DNA from: Sinorhizobium glycinis
GTDB taxonomy: Bacteria; Pseudomonadota; Alphaproteobacteria; Rhizobiales; Rhizobiaceae
Length of the DNA stretch: 64,000 bases
Reading direction: 5' to 3'
NCBI RefSeq assembly: GCF_001651865.1
Contig: NZ_LPUX01000047.1
Span: 62,001 to 126,000 of the forward strand
Position 1 is the first letter of the stretch, and each line of letters opens with the position of its first letter. The notes beneath the pieces are model-generated. The model was not told the DNA's origin and made no database searches. It worked only from the letters and a program-made list of their open reading frames with translations. Made by a program: the position numbers and the translations under genes. Below, piece by piece: positions 32,810 to 42,832 of this stretch.

Positions 32810-33686
32810 GCCCAGCTTCCTCCGCGACAAACTCCTTCCAATCTCAACCGTCGTCGCGCTCCTGATCGCCATTTGGTACATCGCCGCCGTCTTCCTGAAC
32901 GCGCCCTTCGAGCGCGACACGGCGGCGCGCGCCGGCACCGAGATCGCTTTCTCCGACCTCGTCGGGAACACGATGGCGCAGGAGCGACCGGTGCTGCCGG
33001 CACCGCACCAGGTGGTTGCCGAGATCTGGGACACGACCGTCAACAGGGCGATCACCTCGAAGCGCAGCCTCGTCTATCACGCCTGGATCACGCTTTCCGC
33101 CACCCTGCTCGGCTTCGGCATCGGTGCGGCACTCGGCGTGCTTCTCGCCGTCGGCATCGTTCACAACCGCGCCATGGACCGCTCGCTGATGCCCTGGGTG
33201 ATCGCCAGCCAGACGATACCGATCCTGGCGATCGCGCCGATGATCATCGTCGTCTTGAATGCCATCGGCATAGCCGGCCTCTTACCGAAGGCGCTGATCT
33301 CCACCTATCTGTCGTTCTTCCCGGTGGTGGTCGGCATGGTCAAGGGCTTGCGCAGCCCGGAAACGATCCAGCTCGACCTCATGCACACCTACAACGCCTC
33401 GGCAGCACAGACCTTCTGGAAGCTGCGCTGGCCCTCCTCCATGCCCTATCTCTTCACCTCGCTGAAGGTCGCCGTCGCCATTTCCCTCGTCGGTGCCATT
33501 GTCGGCGAACTGCCGACCGGTGCCGTGGCCGGGCTCGGCGCACGGCTGCTCGCCGGCTCCTATTACGGCCAGACCGTGCAGATCTGGGCAGCGCTGTTCA
33601 TGGCCGCGGCACTCGCCGCCGTCCTCGTCATGATCGTCGGCTTCGCGCACTCCGCCGTCCTGAAGCGCATGGGAGCCAAGCCATGA
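32802..33686 (+). CDS. ABC transporter permease 1 (NMT1/THI5-type importer)
   Basis: 294 residues from the ATG at 32802. About six membrane helices; the ATPase-coupling loop reads YNASAAQTFWKLRWPSSMPYLFTSLKVA (about residues 190-217). SsuC/ThiX-type (BPD_transp_1) permease. An unusually polar segment of about 60 residues lies after the first helix (about 27-80), presumably periplasmic. Its ATG lies inside the end of the DUF559 gene and its stop overlaps permease 2 by four bases (ATGA). Confidence 0.88.
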   Translation: MHKPSFLRDKLLPISTVVALLIAIWYIAAVFLNAPFERDTAARAGTEIAFSDLVGNTMAQERPVLPAPHQVVAEIWDTTVNRAITSKRSLVYHAWITLSATLLGFGIGAALGVLLAVGIVHNRAMDRSLMPWVIASQTIPILAIAPMIIVVLNAIGIAGLLPKALISTYLSFFPVVVGMVKGLRSPETIQLDLMHTYNASAAQTFWKLRWPSSMPYLFTSLKVAVAISLVGAIVGELPTGAVAGLGARLLAGSYYGQTVQIWAALFMAAALAAVLVMIVGFAHSAVLKRMGAKP

Positions 33687-34552
33687 ACCTTGCCGCTCTC
33701 GCCGGCGCCATCCTGTTCTGGCTCGTCGCCTGGGCCTTCAACGAATGGCTGGTCCGTCAGCATTTTACAAACCGCACGCTGGGCAACGCCGCGCGCTTCG
33801 CGGTGCCTCTCCTCTTCGGCGTGACGATCCTTGTCCTGTGGGAAGGCATCGTCCGCGGCTTCGGCATTCCTTCGGTGCTGCTGCCGGCACCGTCGATGAT
33901 CTGGGCGCGGCTCATCAATTCGGTACCGACACTCGCCGCCGATTTCCGCCAGACCTTCCTGAAATCCGTGCTGACCGGCTATGCGCTCGGCTGCGGGCTC
34001 GGTTTCGTCGTGGCGATCCTCATCGACCGCTCTCCTTTCCTGCAGAAGGGTCTGCTGCCGCTCGGCAACTTCGTGTCCGCCCTCCCCGTCATCGGCGTCG
34101 CGCCGATCATGGTCATGTGGTTCGGCTTCGACTGGCAGTCGAAGGTTGCCGTCGTCGTCATCATGACCTTCTTCCCGATGCTGGTGAACACGGTGTCGGG
34201 CCTTGCCACTGCCAGCCACATGGAGCGCGACCTGATGCGCACCTACGCAGCCTCCTGGTGGCAGACCCTCGTCAAGCTGCGGCTGCCGGCGGCCTGGCCT
34301 TTCATTTTCAACGCACTCAAGATTAACTCGACGCTGGCGCTTATCGGCGCGATCGTGGCCGAGTTTTTCGGAACGCCCATTGTCGGCATGGGTTTCCGGA
34401 TCTCCACGGAAGTGGGGCGCATGAACGTCGACATGGTCTGGGCCGAAATCGCCGTTGCGGCGGTGGCTGGCTCCGCCTTCTACGGGGTGGTTGCGCTCAT
34501 TGAGCGGGCCGTCACCTTCTGGCATCCGTCCATCCGCAGTGGCCGGGCCTGA
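33683..34552 (+). CDS. ABC transporter permease 2 (NMT1/THI5-type importer)
   Basis: 289 residues, BPD_transp_1 family. Six to seven predicted helices; coupling loop TYAASWWQTLVKLRLPAAWPFIFNALKI (about 195-222). It is related to permease 1 and probably forms a heterodimer with it in the inner membrane. It is coupled to permease 1 by overlap and followed 30 bp later by the binding protein gene. Confidence 0.9.
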   Translation: MNLAALAGAILFWLVAWAFNEWLVRQHFTNRTLGNAARFAVPLLFGVTILVLWEGIVRGFGIPSVLLPAPSMIWARLINSVPTLAADFRQTFLKSVLTGYALGCGLGFVVAILIDRSPFLQKGLLPLGNFVSALPVIGVAPIMVMWFGFDWQSKVAVVVIMTFFPMLVNTVSGLATASHMERDLMRTYAASWWQTLVKLRLPAAWPFIFNALKINSTLALIGAIVAEFFGTPIVGMGFRISTEVGRMNVDMVWAEIAVAAVAGSAFYGVVALIERAVTFWHPSIRSGRA

Positions 34553-34582
34553 TAGACAAAGCAATGATAAGAGGGAACTGAC

Positions 34583-35575
34583 ATGAACAAGAAACTTGCA
34601 TCTCTGCTGGCAGCGGGCGTCGTTTCGCTTGCCGCCTTTAGCGCCAATGCCGCCGACAAGGTCACGCTGCAGCTGAAATGGGTGACGCAGGCCCAGTTCG
34701 CCGGCTATTACGTCGCCAAGGACAAGGGCTTTTACGAGGAAGAGGGCCTCGACGTCGATATCAAGCCGGGCGGCCCGGATATCGCTCCGCCGCAGGTCAT
34801 CGCCGGCGGTGGAGCCGACGTCATCGTCGACTGGATGCCGTCCGCCCTTGCCACGCGCGAGAAGGGCGTGGCCCTCGTCAACATCGCCCAGCCCTTCAAG
34901 AAGTCCGGCATGATGCTCACCTGTCTCAAGGAATCGGGTGTGAAGACTCCCGAGGACTTCAAGGGCAAGACGCTCGGCGTCTGGTTCTTCGGCAACGAGT
35001 ACCCGTTCCTCTCCTGGATGTCGCAGTTGAAAATTCCGACGGACGGAGGTCCGAATGGCGTGACCGTCCTGAAGCAGGGCTTCAACGTCGACCCGCTGAT
35101 CCAGAAGCAGGCGGCCTGCATTTCCACCATGACCTACAACGAATACTGGCAGGTCATCGACGCCGGCATCAAGCCGGAGGATCTGGTCACCTTCAAATAT
35201 GAAGACCAGGGCGTCGCAACGCTCGAGGACGGCCTCTACGTGCTCGAGGACAAGCTCAAGGACGCCGCCTTCAAGGAAAAGATGGTGAAGTTCGTCCGTG
35301 CCTCGATGAAGGGCTGGAAATATGCCGAGGAGAATCCGGACGAGGCGGCGGATATCGTGCTCGAGAATGACTCGACCGGCGCCCAGACGGAAAAGCATCA
35401 GAAGCGCATGATGGGCGAGATCGCCAAGCTGACGGCAGGTTCGAATGGCGCGCTCGACGAGGCCGACTACAAGCGTACGGTCCAGTCGCTGCTCTCCGGC
35501 GGCTCCGATCCGGTCATCTCCAAGGAGCCGGAAGGCGCCTGGACGCACGAGATCACGGACGAAGCGCTGAAATAA
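34583..35575 (+). CDS. NMT1/THI5-like periplasmic substrate-binding protein
   Basis: 330 residues. Signal peptide of 23 residues (ending Ala-Asn-Ala before Ala-Asp). The mature part is an NMT1-type binding protein: VTLQLKWVTQAQFAGYYVAKDKGFYEEEGLDVDIKPGG (about 26-63) and VIAGGGADVIVDWMPSALA. Relatives bind thiamine precursors (ThiY), riboflavin (RibY), pyrimidines or sulfonates. Its position beside the complete reductive pyrimidine pathway makes a pyrimidine or related ring compound the most likely ligand (inference). A strong terminator follows. Confidence 0.88.
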   Translation: MNKKLASLLAAGVVSLAAFSANAADKVTLQLKWVTQAQFAGYYVAKDKGFYEEEGLDVDIKPGGPDIAPPQVIAGGGADVIVDWMPSALATREKGVALVNIAQPFKKSGMMLTCLKESGVKTPEDFKGKTLGVWFFGNEYPFLSWMSQLKIPTDGGPNGVTVLKQGFNVDPLIQKQAACISTMTYNEYWQVIDAGIKPEDLVTFKYEDQGVATLEDGLYVLEDKLKDAAFKEKMVKFVRASMKGWKYAEENPDEAADIVLENDSTGAQTEKHQKRMMGEIAKLTAGSNGALDEADYKRTVQSLLSGGSDPVISKEPEGAWTHEITDEALK

Positions 35576-35601
35576 GCCCCCATATCTGGACCAGACGAGG
35601 A

Positions 35602-35629
35602 GCGCGCGGCAGTATGCCGCGCGCTTTTT
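35602..35629 (+). terminator. Intrinsic terminator of the NMT1-type ABC operon
   Basis: Perfect 10-bp stem GCGCGCGGCA (35602-35611) / TGCCGCGCGC (35615-35624), 3-base loop, then TTTTT (35625-35629). Confidence 0.92.
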
Positions 35630-36013
35630 GCCAATCCGCCCGGTTGTCAAGCTTGCATTTGGCTTACGCCACTATAGCTTCACGCGAGCCATAAAAATAT
35701 TGAGGCACCATCGCTTCTCGCCCTTGCAAGCATTTGCCACCGCGCTTACATAGGCCGGAATGTTTGACTGGAGAGTAGGCGCAGGGGAGGCCGATTTTCT
35801 CTGATCTCGCTTCCTCGAGCAAATTTCTCCCGGATCGACACTTTAGGCTTAAGGCTGTCGACCGGAGATTTTCGAGTGTGTGAGCGCGACTGGTCTCGGC
35901 AAGGGGCCGACAATGCCGGGCGCTACACGCGGGAATAGCATGATTACAGCCGGATCTTCGCCCTTGATGAATGGCGATGCGGCATGGTTTATTTGTATCA
36001 GGACGATAGGCCG
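35630..36013. other. Intergenic region before the RND efflux genes
   Basis: 384 bases without a supported gene. A minus-strand open frame (35664-36101) crosses it but has no recognisable domain, no ribosome binding site and runs into the efflux gene. The region presumably carries the promoter of the efflux operon; I cannot identify an operator with confidence. Confidence 0.5.
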
Positions 36014-37201
36014 ATGGCTCAGAAACTCCTTCCTCTTCTCGGCGCATGCGCAGCGATGACGCTCGGAGCATTTTCGGGCGTCTCGGCCGAGGAGGCCGCA
36101 AAACCGCGGCCGACGCCGGCCCTGCCCTCGATCGTCGTCACGGAAGCGGTAGAACGCAAGATCAGCGACCGCGTCCTTGCCACCGGCTCGATCGAAGCGG
36201 TCGAGGAAACCTATGTTGCACCGCTTGTCGACGGCCTCTCCATACGCTCGTTGAATGCGGATGTCGGCGACTGGGTGGAAGAGGGCAGCACGCTCGCAGT
36301 TCTCAACGACGACGCGCTGCTCCTGCAGAAAAGCCAGCTCGAGGCCAATCTCGCCAAGGCAGAAGCCTCGCTCGCGCAACTCAACGCCCAGCTTGCCGAA
36401 GCGGCCGCGAATTCCGAAGAGGCGACGCGCGTCGCCGATCGCGCCGTGCGGCTTTCGGAGAACGGCACCGTCTCGACCGCCGAGGCGGACCGCCTGAAGG
36501 CGCTCGCCGCCGCCACGCGTGCGCGCCTCCGCTCGGCCGAACAATCGGTTGGCGTCGCAAAAGCGGACATCAAGGTCGTCCAGGCGCAGATCGACGATAT
36601 CGACCTCAGGCTTGCCCGCACCGAGGTCAAGGCCCCGGTCAGCGGCGTGATCTCGGCCAAGAACGCCAAGGTCGGCGCGATCGCCAGCGGCAATGGCGAC
36701 CCGCTCTTCGCTATGATCCGCGACGGCACGATCGAGATGACGGCCGATGTCGCTGAAGCCGACATCATCAGGCTTGCCGTCGGACAACCCGCAACGGTCA
36801 AGCTCGCCGGCAGCAACGCGATGGTCGAAGGCAAGATCCGCCTGATCGCGCCGACGGTCGATGCCCAGACGCGCCTCGGCAAGGTTCACATCAGCCTCAC
36901 CGACACGACCGAAGCGCGCGCCGGCATGTATGCGAGCGCTGTCGTCACGGTTGAAGAAAAGCAGACGGTCGTTTTGCCGCAAACCGCCGTTACATCGGAA
37001 GACGGCAAGACCATCGTCCGCAAGGTAGAGAACGGCATCGTGCGCCTGGTTCCGGTCGATACCGGGATCCAGGATGGACAGTTCGTCGAAATTCTTTCAG
37101 GCCTGAAGCCGGGTGAACAGGCGGTGGCAAAGGCCGGCGCCTATGTTCGCGACGGCGACCGGATCAATCCGGTCAAGTCCGACCAGCCGATAACCAATTG
37201 A
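36014..37201 (+). CDS. RND efflux periplasmic adaptor subunit (membrane fusion protein)
   Basis: 395 residues from the ATG at 36014. Signal peptide (MAQKLLPLLGACAAMTLGAF, cut near Ser-Ala-Glu); no lipobox Cys. Then the biotinyl-lipoyl-like half (TYVAPLVDGLSIRSLNADVGDWVEEG, about 65-92), a coiled-coil hairpin (about 105-200, Ala/Glu/Arg-rich), the second lipoyl half (TEVKAPVSGVISAKNAKVGA), a beta-barrel and a membrane-proximal domain. It links the inner-membrane pump encoded 14 bp downstream to an outer-membrane channel not encoded here. Confidence 0.9.
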   Translation: MAQKLLPLLGACAAMTLGAFSGVSAEEAAKPRPTPALPSIVVTEAVERKISDRVLATGSIEAVEETYVAPLVDGLSIRSLNADVGDWVEEGSTLAVLNDDALLLQKSQLEANLAKAEASLAQLNAQLAEAAANSEEATRVADRAVRLSENGTVSTAEADRLKALAAATRARLRSAEQSVGVAKADIKVVQAQIDDIDLRLARTEVKAPVSGVISAKNAKVGAIASGNGDPLFAMIRDGTIEMTADVAEADIIRLAVGQPATVKLAGSNAMVEGKIRLIAPTVDAQTRLGKVHISLTDTTEARAGMYASAVVTVEEKQTVVLPQTAVTSEDGKTIVRKVENGIVRLVPVDTGIQDGQFVEILSGLKPGEQAVAKAGAYVRDGDRINPVKSDQPITN

Positions 37202-37215
37202 CGGGAACAGAGACC

Positions 37216-40200
37216 ATGAACTTCTCCGCCTGGTCCATCCGCAATCCGGTCGCGCCGATTCTGGCGTTTTTCGTGCTGGTCGTGCTCGGCTGGCAGTCCT
37301 TCAACACGCTGCCGATCACCCGCTTCCCGAACATTGACGTGCCGATCGTTTCGATCGCCGTCACCCAGAGCGGCGCCGCGCCTGCCGAACTCGAGACCCA
37401 GGTCACCAAGGAAATCGAGGACGCGGTCGCCGGCATTTCCGGCGTCGACCATATCGAGTCGACAATAACCGACGGCACGTCCACCACCGCCGTCATCTTC
37501 CGCATGGAAGTGCCCACCCAACAGGCGGTCCAGGACGTCAAGGACGCGATCGACCGCATTCGCGGCGATCTGCCGACCTCGATCGATGAACCGATCGTCT
37601 CGAAGGTCGATGTCGAGGGCCAGGCGATCCAGACTTTCTCGATCTCCTCGCCCGGGATGACGCTCGAGGAGCTGTCCTGGTTCGTCGACGACACGGTCAA
37701 GCGCGCCATCCAGGGCCAGAGCGGCATTGGCCGCGTCGACCGCTATGGCGGGTCCGATCGCGAAGTCCGCATCGAGCTCGATGAGGACCGGCTGAATTCC
37801 TTCGGAATCACCGCTGCCGACGTCAACGGCCAGCTCCGCCGCATGAACATGGATCTCGGCTCGGGCCGCGGTCAGGTCGGCGGCAGCGAACAGGCGATCC
37901 GCACGCTCGGCGACGCACGCGATGTTTCCCAGCTCGCCAATACGATGATCTCGCTGCCGAACGGACGTTTCGTTCGTCTGTCGGAGCTCGGCAAGGTCAC
38001 CGACACCTACGAGGAGCCTAAGTCCTTCTCGCGCTTCAACGGCCATCCCGGCGTCACCTTCGCGGTGTTCCGCGCCAAGGGCGCGAGCGAAGTCAGCGTC
38101 GCCGAAACGGTTGCCAAGACGCTCGACGAAATCCGCGCCAAGCACCCGGAAGTCACCATCGAGATGGTTGACGATTCGGTTTACTACACCTACGGCAACT
38201 ACGAAGCGGCAATTCACACGCTGATCGAGGGCGCACTTCTCGCCGTCGTCGTCGTGATGCTGTTCCTGCGCAACTGGCGCGCCACGTTGATCTCGGCCGT
38301 TGCCCTGCCGCTCTCTGCCATCCCGACCTTCTGGGTCATGGAACTCCTCGGCTTCTCGCTGAACCTCGTCAGCTTCCTGGCGATGACGCTCGCGACCGGT
38401 ATCCTTGTCGACGACGCGATCGTGGAGATCGAGAACATCGAACGGCATATCCGCATGGGCAAATCGCCCTACAAGGCGGCGATCGAGGCGGCGGACGAGA
38501 TCGGCCTCGCCGTCATCGCCACCACCTTCACCATCATTGCCGTCTTCGTGCCCGTCTCCTTCATGCCGGGCATTCCCGGGCAGTACTTCATCCAGTTCGG
38601 CCTGACGGTCGCCGTCTCGGTGTTCTTCTCGCTCCTCGTCGCCCGCCTGATCACGCCTGTCATGGCCGCCTATCTGATGAAGCCGACGGACATCGGCGGC
38701 GGATATCATGGCGACGACGACAGCGCCATCATGCAGTTCTATACGCGCCTCGTGCGCTTCACCACGAAGCGCTGGTACACGCGCTATTCGACGCTGCTTG
38801 CGGCAATCGTGCTCTCGGTCGGCTCAGTGATCGCGCTCATGGTCTTCGTGCCGGGCAGCTTCCTGCCGCCGGAGGACAATTCGCGCGTCAGCCTGTCGAT
38901 CGAATTGCCGCCGGATGCGATGCTCGAGGACACCGACCGGACGACGACGGAGATCTATAACCGCATCAAGGATATCGATGGCGTCGAGAACGTCTTCGTG
39001 CTTGGCGGCGCCTCGCCGAAGGGCGATCTCGAACTGCGCCGCGCCGCCGTCACCGTGCTTCTCGAGAAGCTCGATCATTCGCTCGTCAACAAGGTGGTCA
39101 ACGACGTGATCGGCCGGACGCCGCTGATCGGTGAATATCTGCCGAAGCTGCCGCCGGCGGGCCGCATCAAGCCGCAGTCGCAGATCGAAAAGGAAATCCT
39201 CGCCAAGCTTCGATCGATCCCGGACGTCCGCGTCACCAAGCTCAACGATCGCGGTGAGCGCGACCTGTCGTTCAACCTGCTTTCCAGCAACGAAGCAGAT
39301 CTTGACCAGGCGGTGGCCATTCTTGAAGCAAGCCTGCGCAAGGACCCGCTGCTCGCCAATGTCAGCCCCGACGGTGCCCTGCCCCGGCCGGAACTGCAGA
39401 TCCGCCCGCGGGACGAACAGATGTCCCGTCTCGGCATCACGACCGCGCAGATATCCGAAGTCATTCGGGTCGCCACGATCGGCGATATCGACGCGCTGCT
39501 CACCAAGATTGCGCTGGACGGGCGCCTGATCCCGATCCGGGTCCAGCTCGATCGCGATTTCCGCACCGATCTGGCAGCTATCCGCAACCTGAAGGTCCAG
39601 ACAGCCTCCGGTGCCACGGTACCGCTCTCGAGCGTCGCGGACATCAACTATGCGGAAGGACCGAGCTCCATCAAGCGCTACGACCGCTACCGTGTTGTGA
39701 AGCTCGGCGCCGATCTGCCCGCTGGTGTAGCCCTCGACACGGCTTCCGCCCGCTTCAAGGAGATCGCCGCGCAAGCCGAGCTGCCGGGTACGGTTCAGTT
39801 CATCGAGAGCGGCGATGCCGAGGTTCAGGCGGAGATGCAGCAGAGCTTCGGCAACGCCATGCTCTTGGGTCTGATGATGGTGCTGGTGGTGCTCATCCTG
39901 CTGTTCAAGGATGTCATCCAGCCTTTCACCATCCTGTTCTCGCTGCCGCTGGCGATCGGCGGCGTGGCTGCAGCGCTGATCCTCACCCAGAACGCGCTCT
40001 CGATGCCCGTGCTGATCGGCATCCTGATGCTGATGGGCATCGTTACCAAGAACGCCATCCTGCTCGTCGACTTCGGCATCGAGATGATGCACCACGGCAT
40101 GGACCGGACGCTGGCGATGGTCGAAGCGGGCCGCAAGCGCGCCCGTCCGATCGTCATGACCTCGATCGCCATGTCGGCGGGCATGTTGCCTTCCGCGCTC

Positions 40201-40533
40201 GGCGTCGGCGAAGGCGGCTCGTTCCGCGCCCCGATGGCGATCGCCGTCATCGGCGGCATCATCGTCTCGACGGTGCTCAGCCTCGTCGTCGTGCCTTCAT
40301 TCTTCCTGATCATGGACGACCTGTCGCGTCTTCTCGCCTGGATCTTCGGCCGCATGGTCGGCAAGAAGGAGGAGGAAGATCTGCCGCTCGACCGCGAGGC
40401 GCTCAGCAAACTCGCCGCCGAACAGGCGGGCACGATCGAAGGCCTCGAGGAACGCGTCAAGGCGCTGGAGGCGGAGCGGCGCGGCAAGTCGGACCGCAAG
40501 GTCATCAGCCATCCGGCCCTCGCCGCCGAATAG
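37216..40533 (+). CDS. RND multidrug efflux transporter, HAE1 family
   Basis: 1105 residues from the ATG at 37216 (MNFSAWSIRNPVAP). Twelve helices in the standard 1+5+1+5 order with two large periplasmic loops. The proton-relay Asp pair is in LATGILVDDAIVEIENIERH (helix 4) and the Lys in LMGIVTKNAILLVDFGIE (helix 10). It is longer than typical AcrB-like pumps because of a charged, probably coiled-coil C-terminal tail of about 60 residues. It works with the adaptor upstream. Substrates are not evident, and no local regulator is encoded. Confidence 0.92.
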   Translation: MNFSAWSIRNPVAPILAFFVLVVLGWQSFNTLPITRFPNIDVPIVSIAVTQSGAAPAELETQVTKEIEDAVAGISGVDHIESTITDGTSTTAVIFRMEVPTQQAVQDVKDAIDRIRGDLPTSIDEPIVSKVDVEGQAIQTFSISSPGMTLEELSWFVDDTVKRAIQGQSGIGRVDRYGGSDREVRIELDEDRLNSFGITAADVNGQLRRMNMDLGSGRGQVGGSEQAIRTLGDARDVSQLANTMISLPNGRFVRLSELGKVTDTYEEPKSFSRFNGHPGVTFAVFRAKGASEVSVAETVAKTLDEIRAKHPEVTIEMVDDSVYYTYGNYEAAIHTLIEGALLAVVVVMLFLRNWRATLISAVALPLSAIPTFWVMELLGFSLNLVSFLAMTLATGILVDDAIVEIENIERHIRMGKSPYKAAIEAADEIGLAVIATTFTIIAVFVPVSFMPGIPGQYFIQFGLTVAVSVFFSLLVARLITPVMAAYLMKPTDIGGGYHGDDDSAIMQFYTRLVRFTTKRWYTRYSTLLAAIVLSVGSVIALMVFVPGSFLPPEDNSRVSLSIELPPDAMLEDTDRTTTEIYNRIKDIDGVENVFVLGGASPKGDLELRRAAVTVLLEKLDHSLVNKVVNDVIGRTPLIGEYLPKLPPAGRIKPQSQIEKEILAKLRSIPDVRVTKLNDRGERDLSFNLLSSNEADLDQAVAILEASLRKDPLLANVSPDGALPRPELQIRPRDEQMSRLGITTAQISEVIRVATIGDIDALLTKIALDGRLIPIRVQLDRDFRTDLAAIRNLKVQTASGATVPLSSVADINYAEGPSSIKRYDRYRVVKLGADLPAGVALDTASARFKEIAAQAELPGTVQFIESGDAEVQAEMQQSFGNAMLLGLMMVLVVLILLFKDVIQPFTILFSLPLAIGGVAAALILTQNALSMPVLIGILMLMGIVTKNAILLVDFGIEMMHHGMDRTLAMVEAGRKRARPIVMTSIAMSAGMLPSALGVGEGGSFRAPMAIAVIGGIIVSTVLSLVVVPSFFLIMDDLSRLLAWIFGRMVGKKEEEDLPLDREALSKLAAEQAGTIEGLEERVKALEAERRGKSDRKVISHPALAAE

Positions 40534-40588
40534 ATGCGGGTTCATAGTCAGAACCGCTAAGCTCGCCTTAGGAAGCACAGGCTTTTTG

Positions 40589-40610
40589 CCTGACGCCTCA
40601 CGTCGAGGCG

Positions 40611-40613
<3 letters not shown>
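40589..40613. terminator. Hairpin between convergent RND and ureG genes
   Basis: CTGACGCCTC and GAGGCGTCAG form a 10-bp stem around a short loop (40589-40613); the right arm contains the ureG stop codon. A T5 run (40583-40587 region) lies upstream on the plus strand, so it does not look like a canonical terminator in either direction, but convergence of two long operons makes a role in termination likely. Confidence 0.45.
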
Positions 40614-41222
<609 letters not shown>

Positions 41223-41265
41223 TTCCTGTGTCCTTTCTACTGCACAAGACGCGGCCGTGCCGCCG

Positions 41266-41934
41266 CTATGAGCGGAACAGCCGCGAATGCAGGGTTTCGT
41301 GTCTGAGCGATGCAATATCGGCCATGATCGCGGCCGAGCCAAGATCGTCGAGCGAGCCGCGTGCGGCACGGGAGGCAACCGCCGCAATCGCCGCCTCAAG
41401 GCCGGCCAGCACGCCGACGCCATCGCGCTGGCCGATGACGCCGCAGCGGATGGCAACCGAGACGGCACTCGATGCCGTTGCGTTGAGAAAGGCCGCGAGC
41501 GTCGGCTCCAGCCCGGTGCGATGCGCGCCGGCGACGGCGCCGACCGCGACCGGATAGGCGGCCGTTCCGAGCGTCTCCAGCACCGGGTGCGGCCAGTGGC
41601 TGGCGGCGGCGAGAAACGCCTCGCCAAGAAGCATGGTTTCCATGTGCCGCTCGCGAGAGCCGGCGAGCGCCTCGGCCAGTTCGCCGACCGCCTGCAGTCG
41701 TGCCGGATCGTCATGGCTGCGATAGCTTTCGGCCAGAAGCAGCGCGTCGTTCCGGAGCGCACCGTGATTCACAAGCGTTTCAAACCAAAGCCGCAGATCG
41801 TTGGCATTCGCCACGAGGCCGTCGTGAACCGCCTGTTCCAAACCGCCGGAATAGGAAAAGGAACCGACGGGAAAGGCGGGCGAAAGCCAGGTGACGAGGC
41901 GCAGCAGAGCCTGCGTTGCGGCCTCTTCAGCCAT
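41266..41934 (-). CDS. ureF: Urease accessory protein UreF
   Basis: 222 residues from the ATG at 41934. Family features: [26 protein letters not shown] (about 10-35), an all-helical body, and a C-terminal segment ending [14 protein letters not shown]. It acts with UreD and UreG in the apourease activation complex. It overlaps the 3' end of ureE by 8 bases. Confidence 0.93.
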   Translation of the reverse strand: MAEEAATQALLRLVTWLSPAFPVGSFSYSGGLEQAVHDGLVANANDLRLWFETLVNHGALRNDALLLAESYRSHDDPARLQAVGELAEALAGSRERHMETMLLGEAFLAAASHWPHPVLETLGTAAYPVAVGAVAGAHRTGLEPTLAAFLNATASSAVSVAIRCGVIGQRDGVGVLAGLEAAIAAVASRAARGSLDDLGSAAIMADIASLRHETLHSRLFRS

Positions 41935-42406
41935 GGTGGTGGTGATGACCATGCCCATGATGGCCGCCGCCCGTGCCGTGATAGGCGCCGCGCAGAGGGT
42001 GGAAAGACTCCACGACTTCGCTCACCGTCGCTCCGAGGCCTTCGAGCATGGCGCGGATGACGGGATCGCGGGCAATCAGTATCCGCCCCTCCTCGATCGC
42101 TGCCGGCAGGTGGCGGTTGCCGAGATGCCAGGCGAGCTCGACCAGATGCAGCCTGTCGCGCGGACGGATCTCGTAGAGCGCCTCCTCGGCCGCCTTCACT
42201 TCGATATAGCCGCCGCCCTCCAGCACCAGGAGATCGCCGTCGGCGAGCATCACCGGCTCCTTGAGGTCGAGCATCACGACATCCTCGTTTTCCAGATGAA
42301 GGAGCTTTCGGCGCAGATGCCGCTGGTCGTGGGTGAGCGTCACCCGGTGAAGCGGCGCCTTGTCGGCGGTACCGGGGGAAAGAACTTCGGTCGAACGATA
42401 GGGCAC
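41927..42406 (-). CDS. ureE: Urease nickel metallochaperone UreE
   Basis: 159 residues from GTG 42406, placed directly after the monooxygenase gene stop; an upstream frame to 42460 overlaps that gene and is not used. The N-terminal peptide-binding domain contains [25 protein letters not shown]; the C-terminal metal-binding domain contains [15 protein letters not shown]. The tail is His-rich ([12 protein letters not shown]), as in nickel-storing UreE proteins. It supplies nickel to the UreDFG complex. Confidence 0.92.
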   Translation of the reverse strand: MPYRSTEVLSPGTADKAPLHRVTLTHDQRHLRRKLLHLENEDVVMLDLKEPVMLADGDLLVLEGGGYIEVKAAEEALYEIRPRDRLHLVELAWHLGNRHLPAAIEEGRILIARDPVIRAMLEGLGATVSEVVESFHPLRGAYHGTGGGHHGHGHHHHHG

Positions 42407-42407
42407 G

Positions 42408-42704
42408 TCAGAGTACCTCGACCTTGTCCGGATGCACGACCTCGACGCGAACCTCGGCAAGGAGAGTAGCCATTGCCGCTTGGAAGGACTTCAGATGTGG
42501 CTCGGCGAAATGGTCATCGACGGCCGCAGGGCTCTTCCAGGTCTCGACGAAGACCAGCATGTCCGGCTCGGTGGTCTTGCGATAAAGATCATAGCTGACG
42601 CAGCCCTCCTCCTTGCGGGTGGCCTCGATCAGCGGCGCGGCGAGCGCTGCAACCTCGTCGCCCTTGCCCGCATGCGCCTTCAGATATGCGATGACGTAAA
42701 CCAT
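42408..42704 (-). CDS. Antibiotic biosynthesis monooxygenase (YgiN/quinol monooxygenase-like) domain protein
   Basis: 98 residues, a single dimeric alpha/beta-barrel ABM domain: [20 protein letters not shown] at the N-terminus, [25 protein letters not shown] in the middle and [10 protein letters not shown] near the C-terminus. Relatives oxidise quinols or degrade heme-like compounds, but many have no known activity. It lies between the peroxiredoxin and ureE in the urease operon, 1 bp from ureE; nothing shows a direct urease role. Confidence 0.85.
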   Translation of the reverse strand: MVYVIAYLKAHAGKGDEVAALAAPLIEATRKEEGCVSYDLYRKTTEPDMLVFVETWKSPAAVDDHFAEPHLKSFQAAMATLLAEVRVEVVHPDKVEVL

Positions 42705-42741
42705 TGAATTCCATGTCTCCGACGGGATTCACTTTAACAAG

Positions 42742-42811
42742 AAAAAGCCCCGGCGCCAGCAAGAAGGCGAAAATCCAAAAGACTTTCAAACCTGCTTGCG
42801 GCAGCCGGGGC
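42742..42811 (-). terminator. Terminator after the peroxiredoxin gene
   Basis: On the minus strand GCCCCGGC (42811-42804) pairs with GCCGGGGC (42754-42747) and is followed by TTTTT (42746-42742). The loop is about 49 bases and contains further self-complementary bases. Confidence 0.6.
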
Positions 42812-42832
42812 CTTCATGATCTCGATGCCGGA

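Noticed and set aside
33563-35650. 695-codon open frame on the minus strand
   Set aside because: Antisense to the permease and binding protein genes of the NMT1-type importer. Composition is His/Arg/Asp-rich, typical of a shadow frame.
35664-36101. 145-codon minus-strand frame in the gap before the RND genes
   Set aside because: No ribosome binding site, no domain, Arg/Ser-rich composition and overlap with the adaptor gene start.
38824-40095. 423-codon open frame on the minus strand
   Set aside because: Antisense to the RND pump; low-complexity His/Asp/Arg-rich product with no domain.
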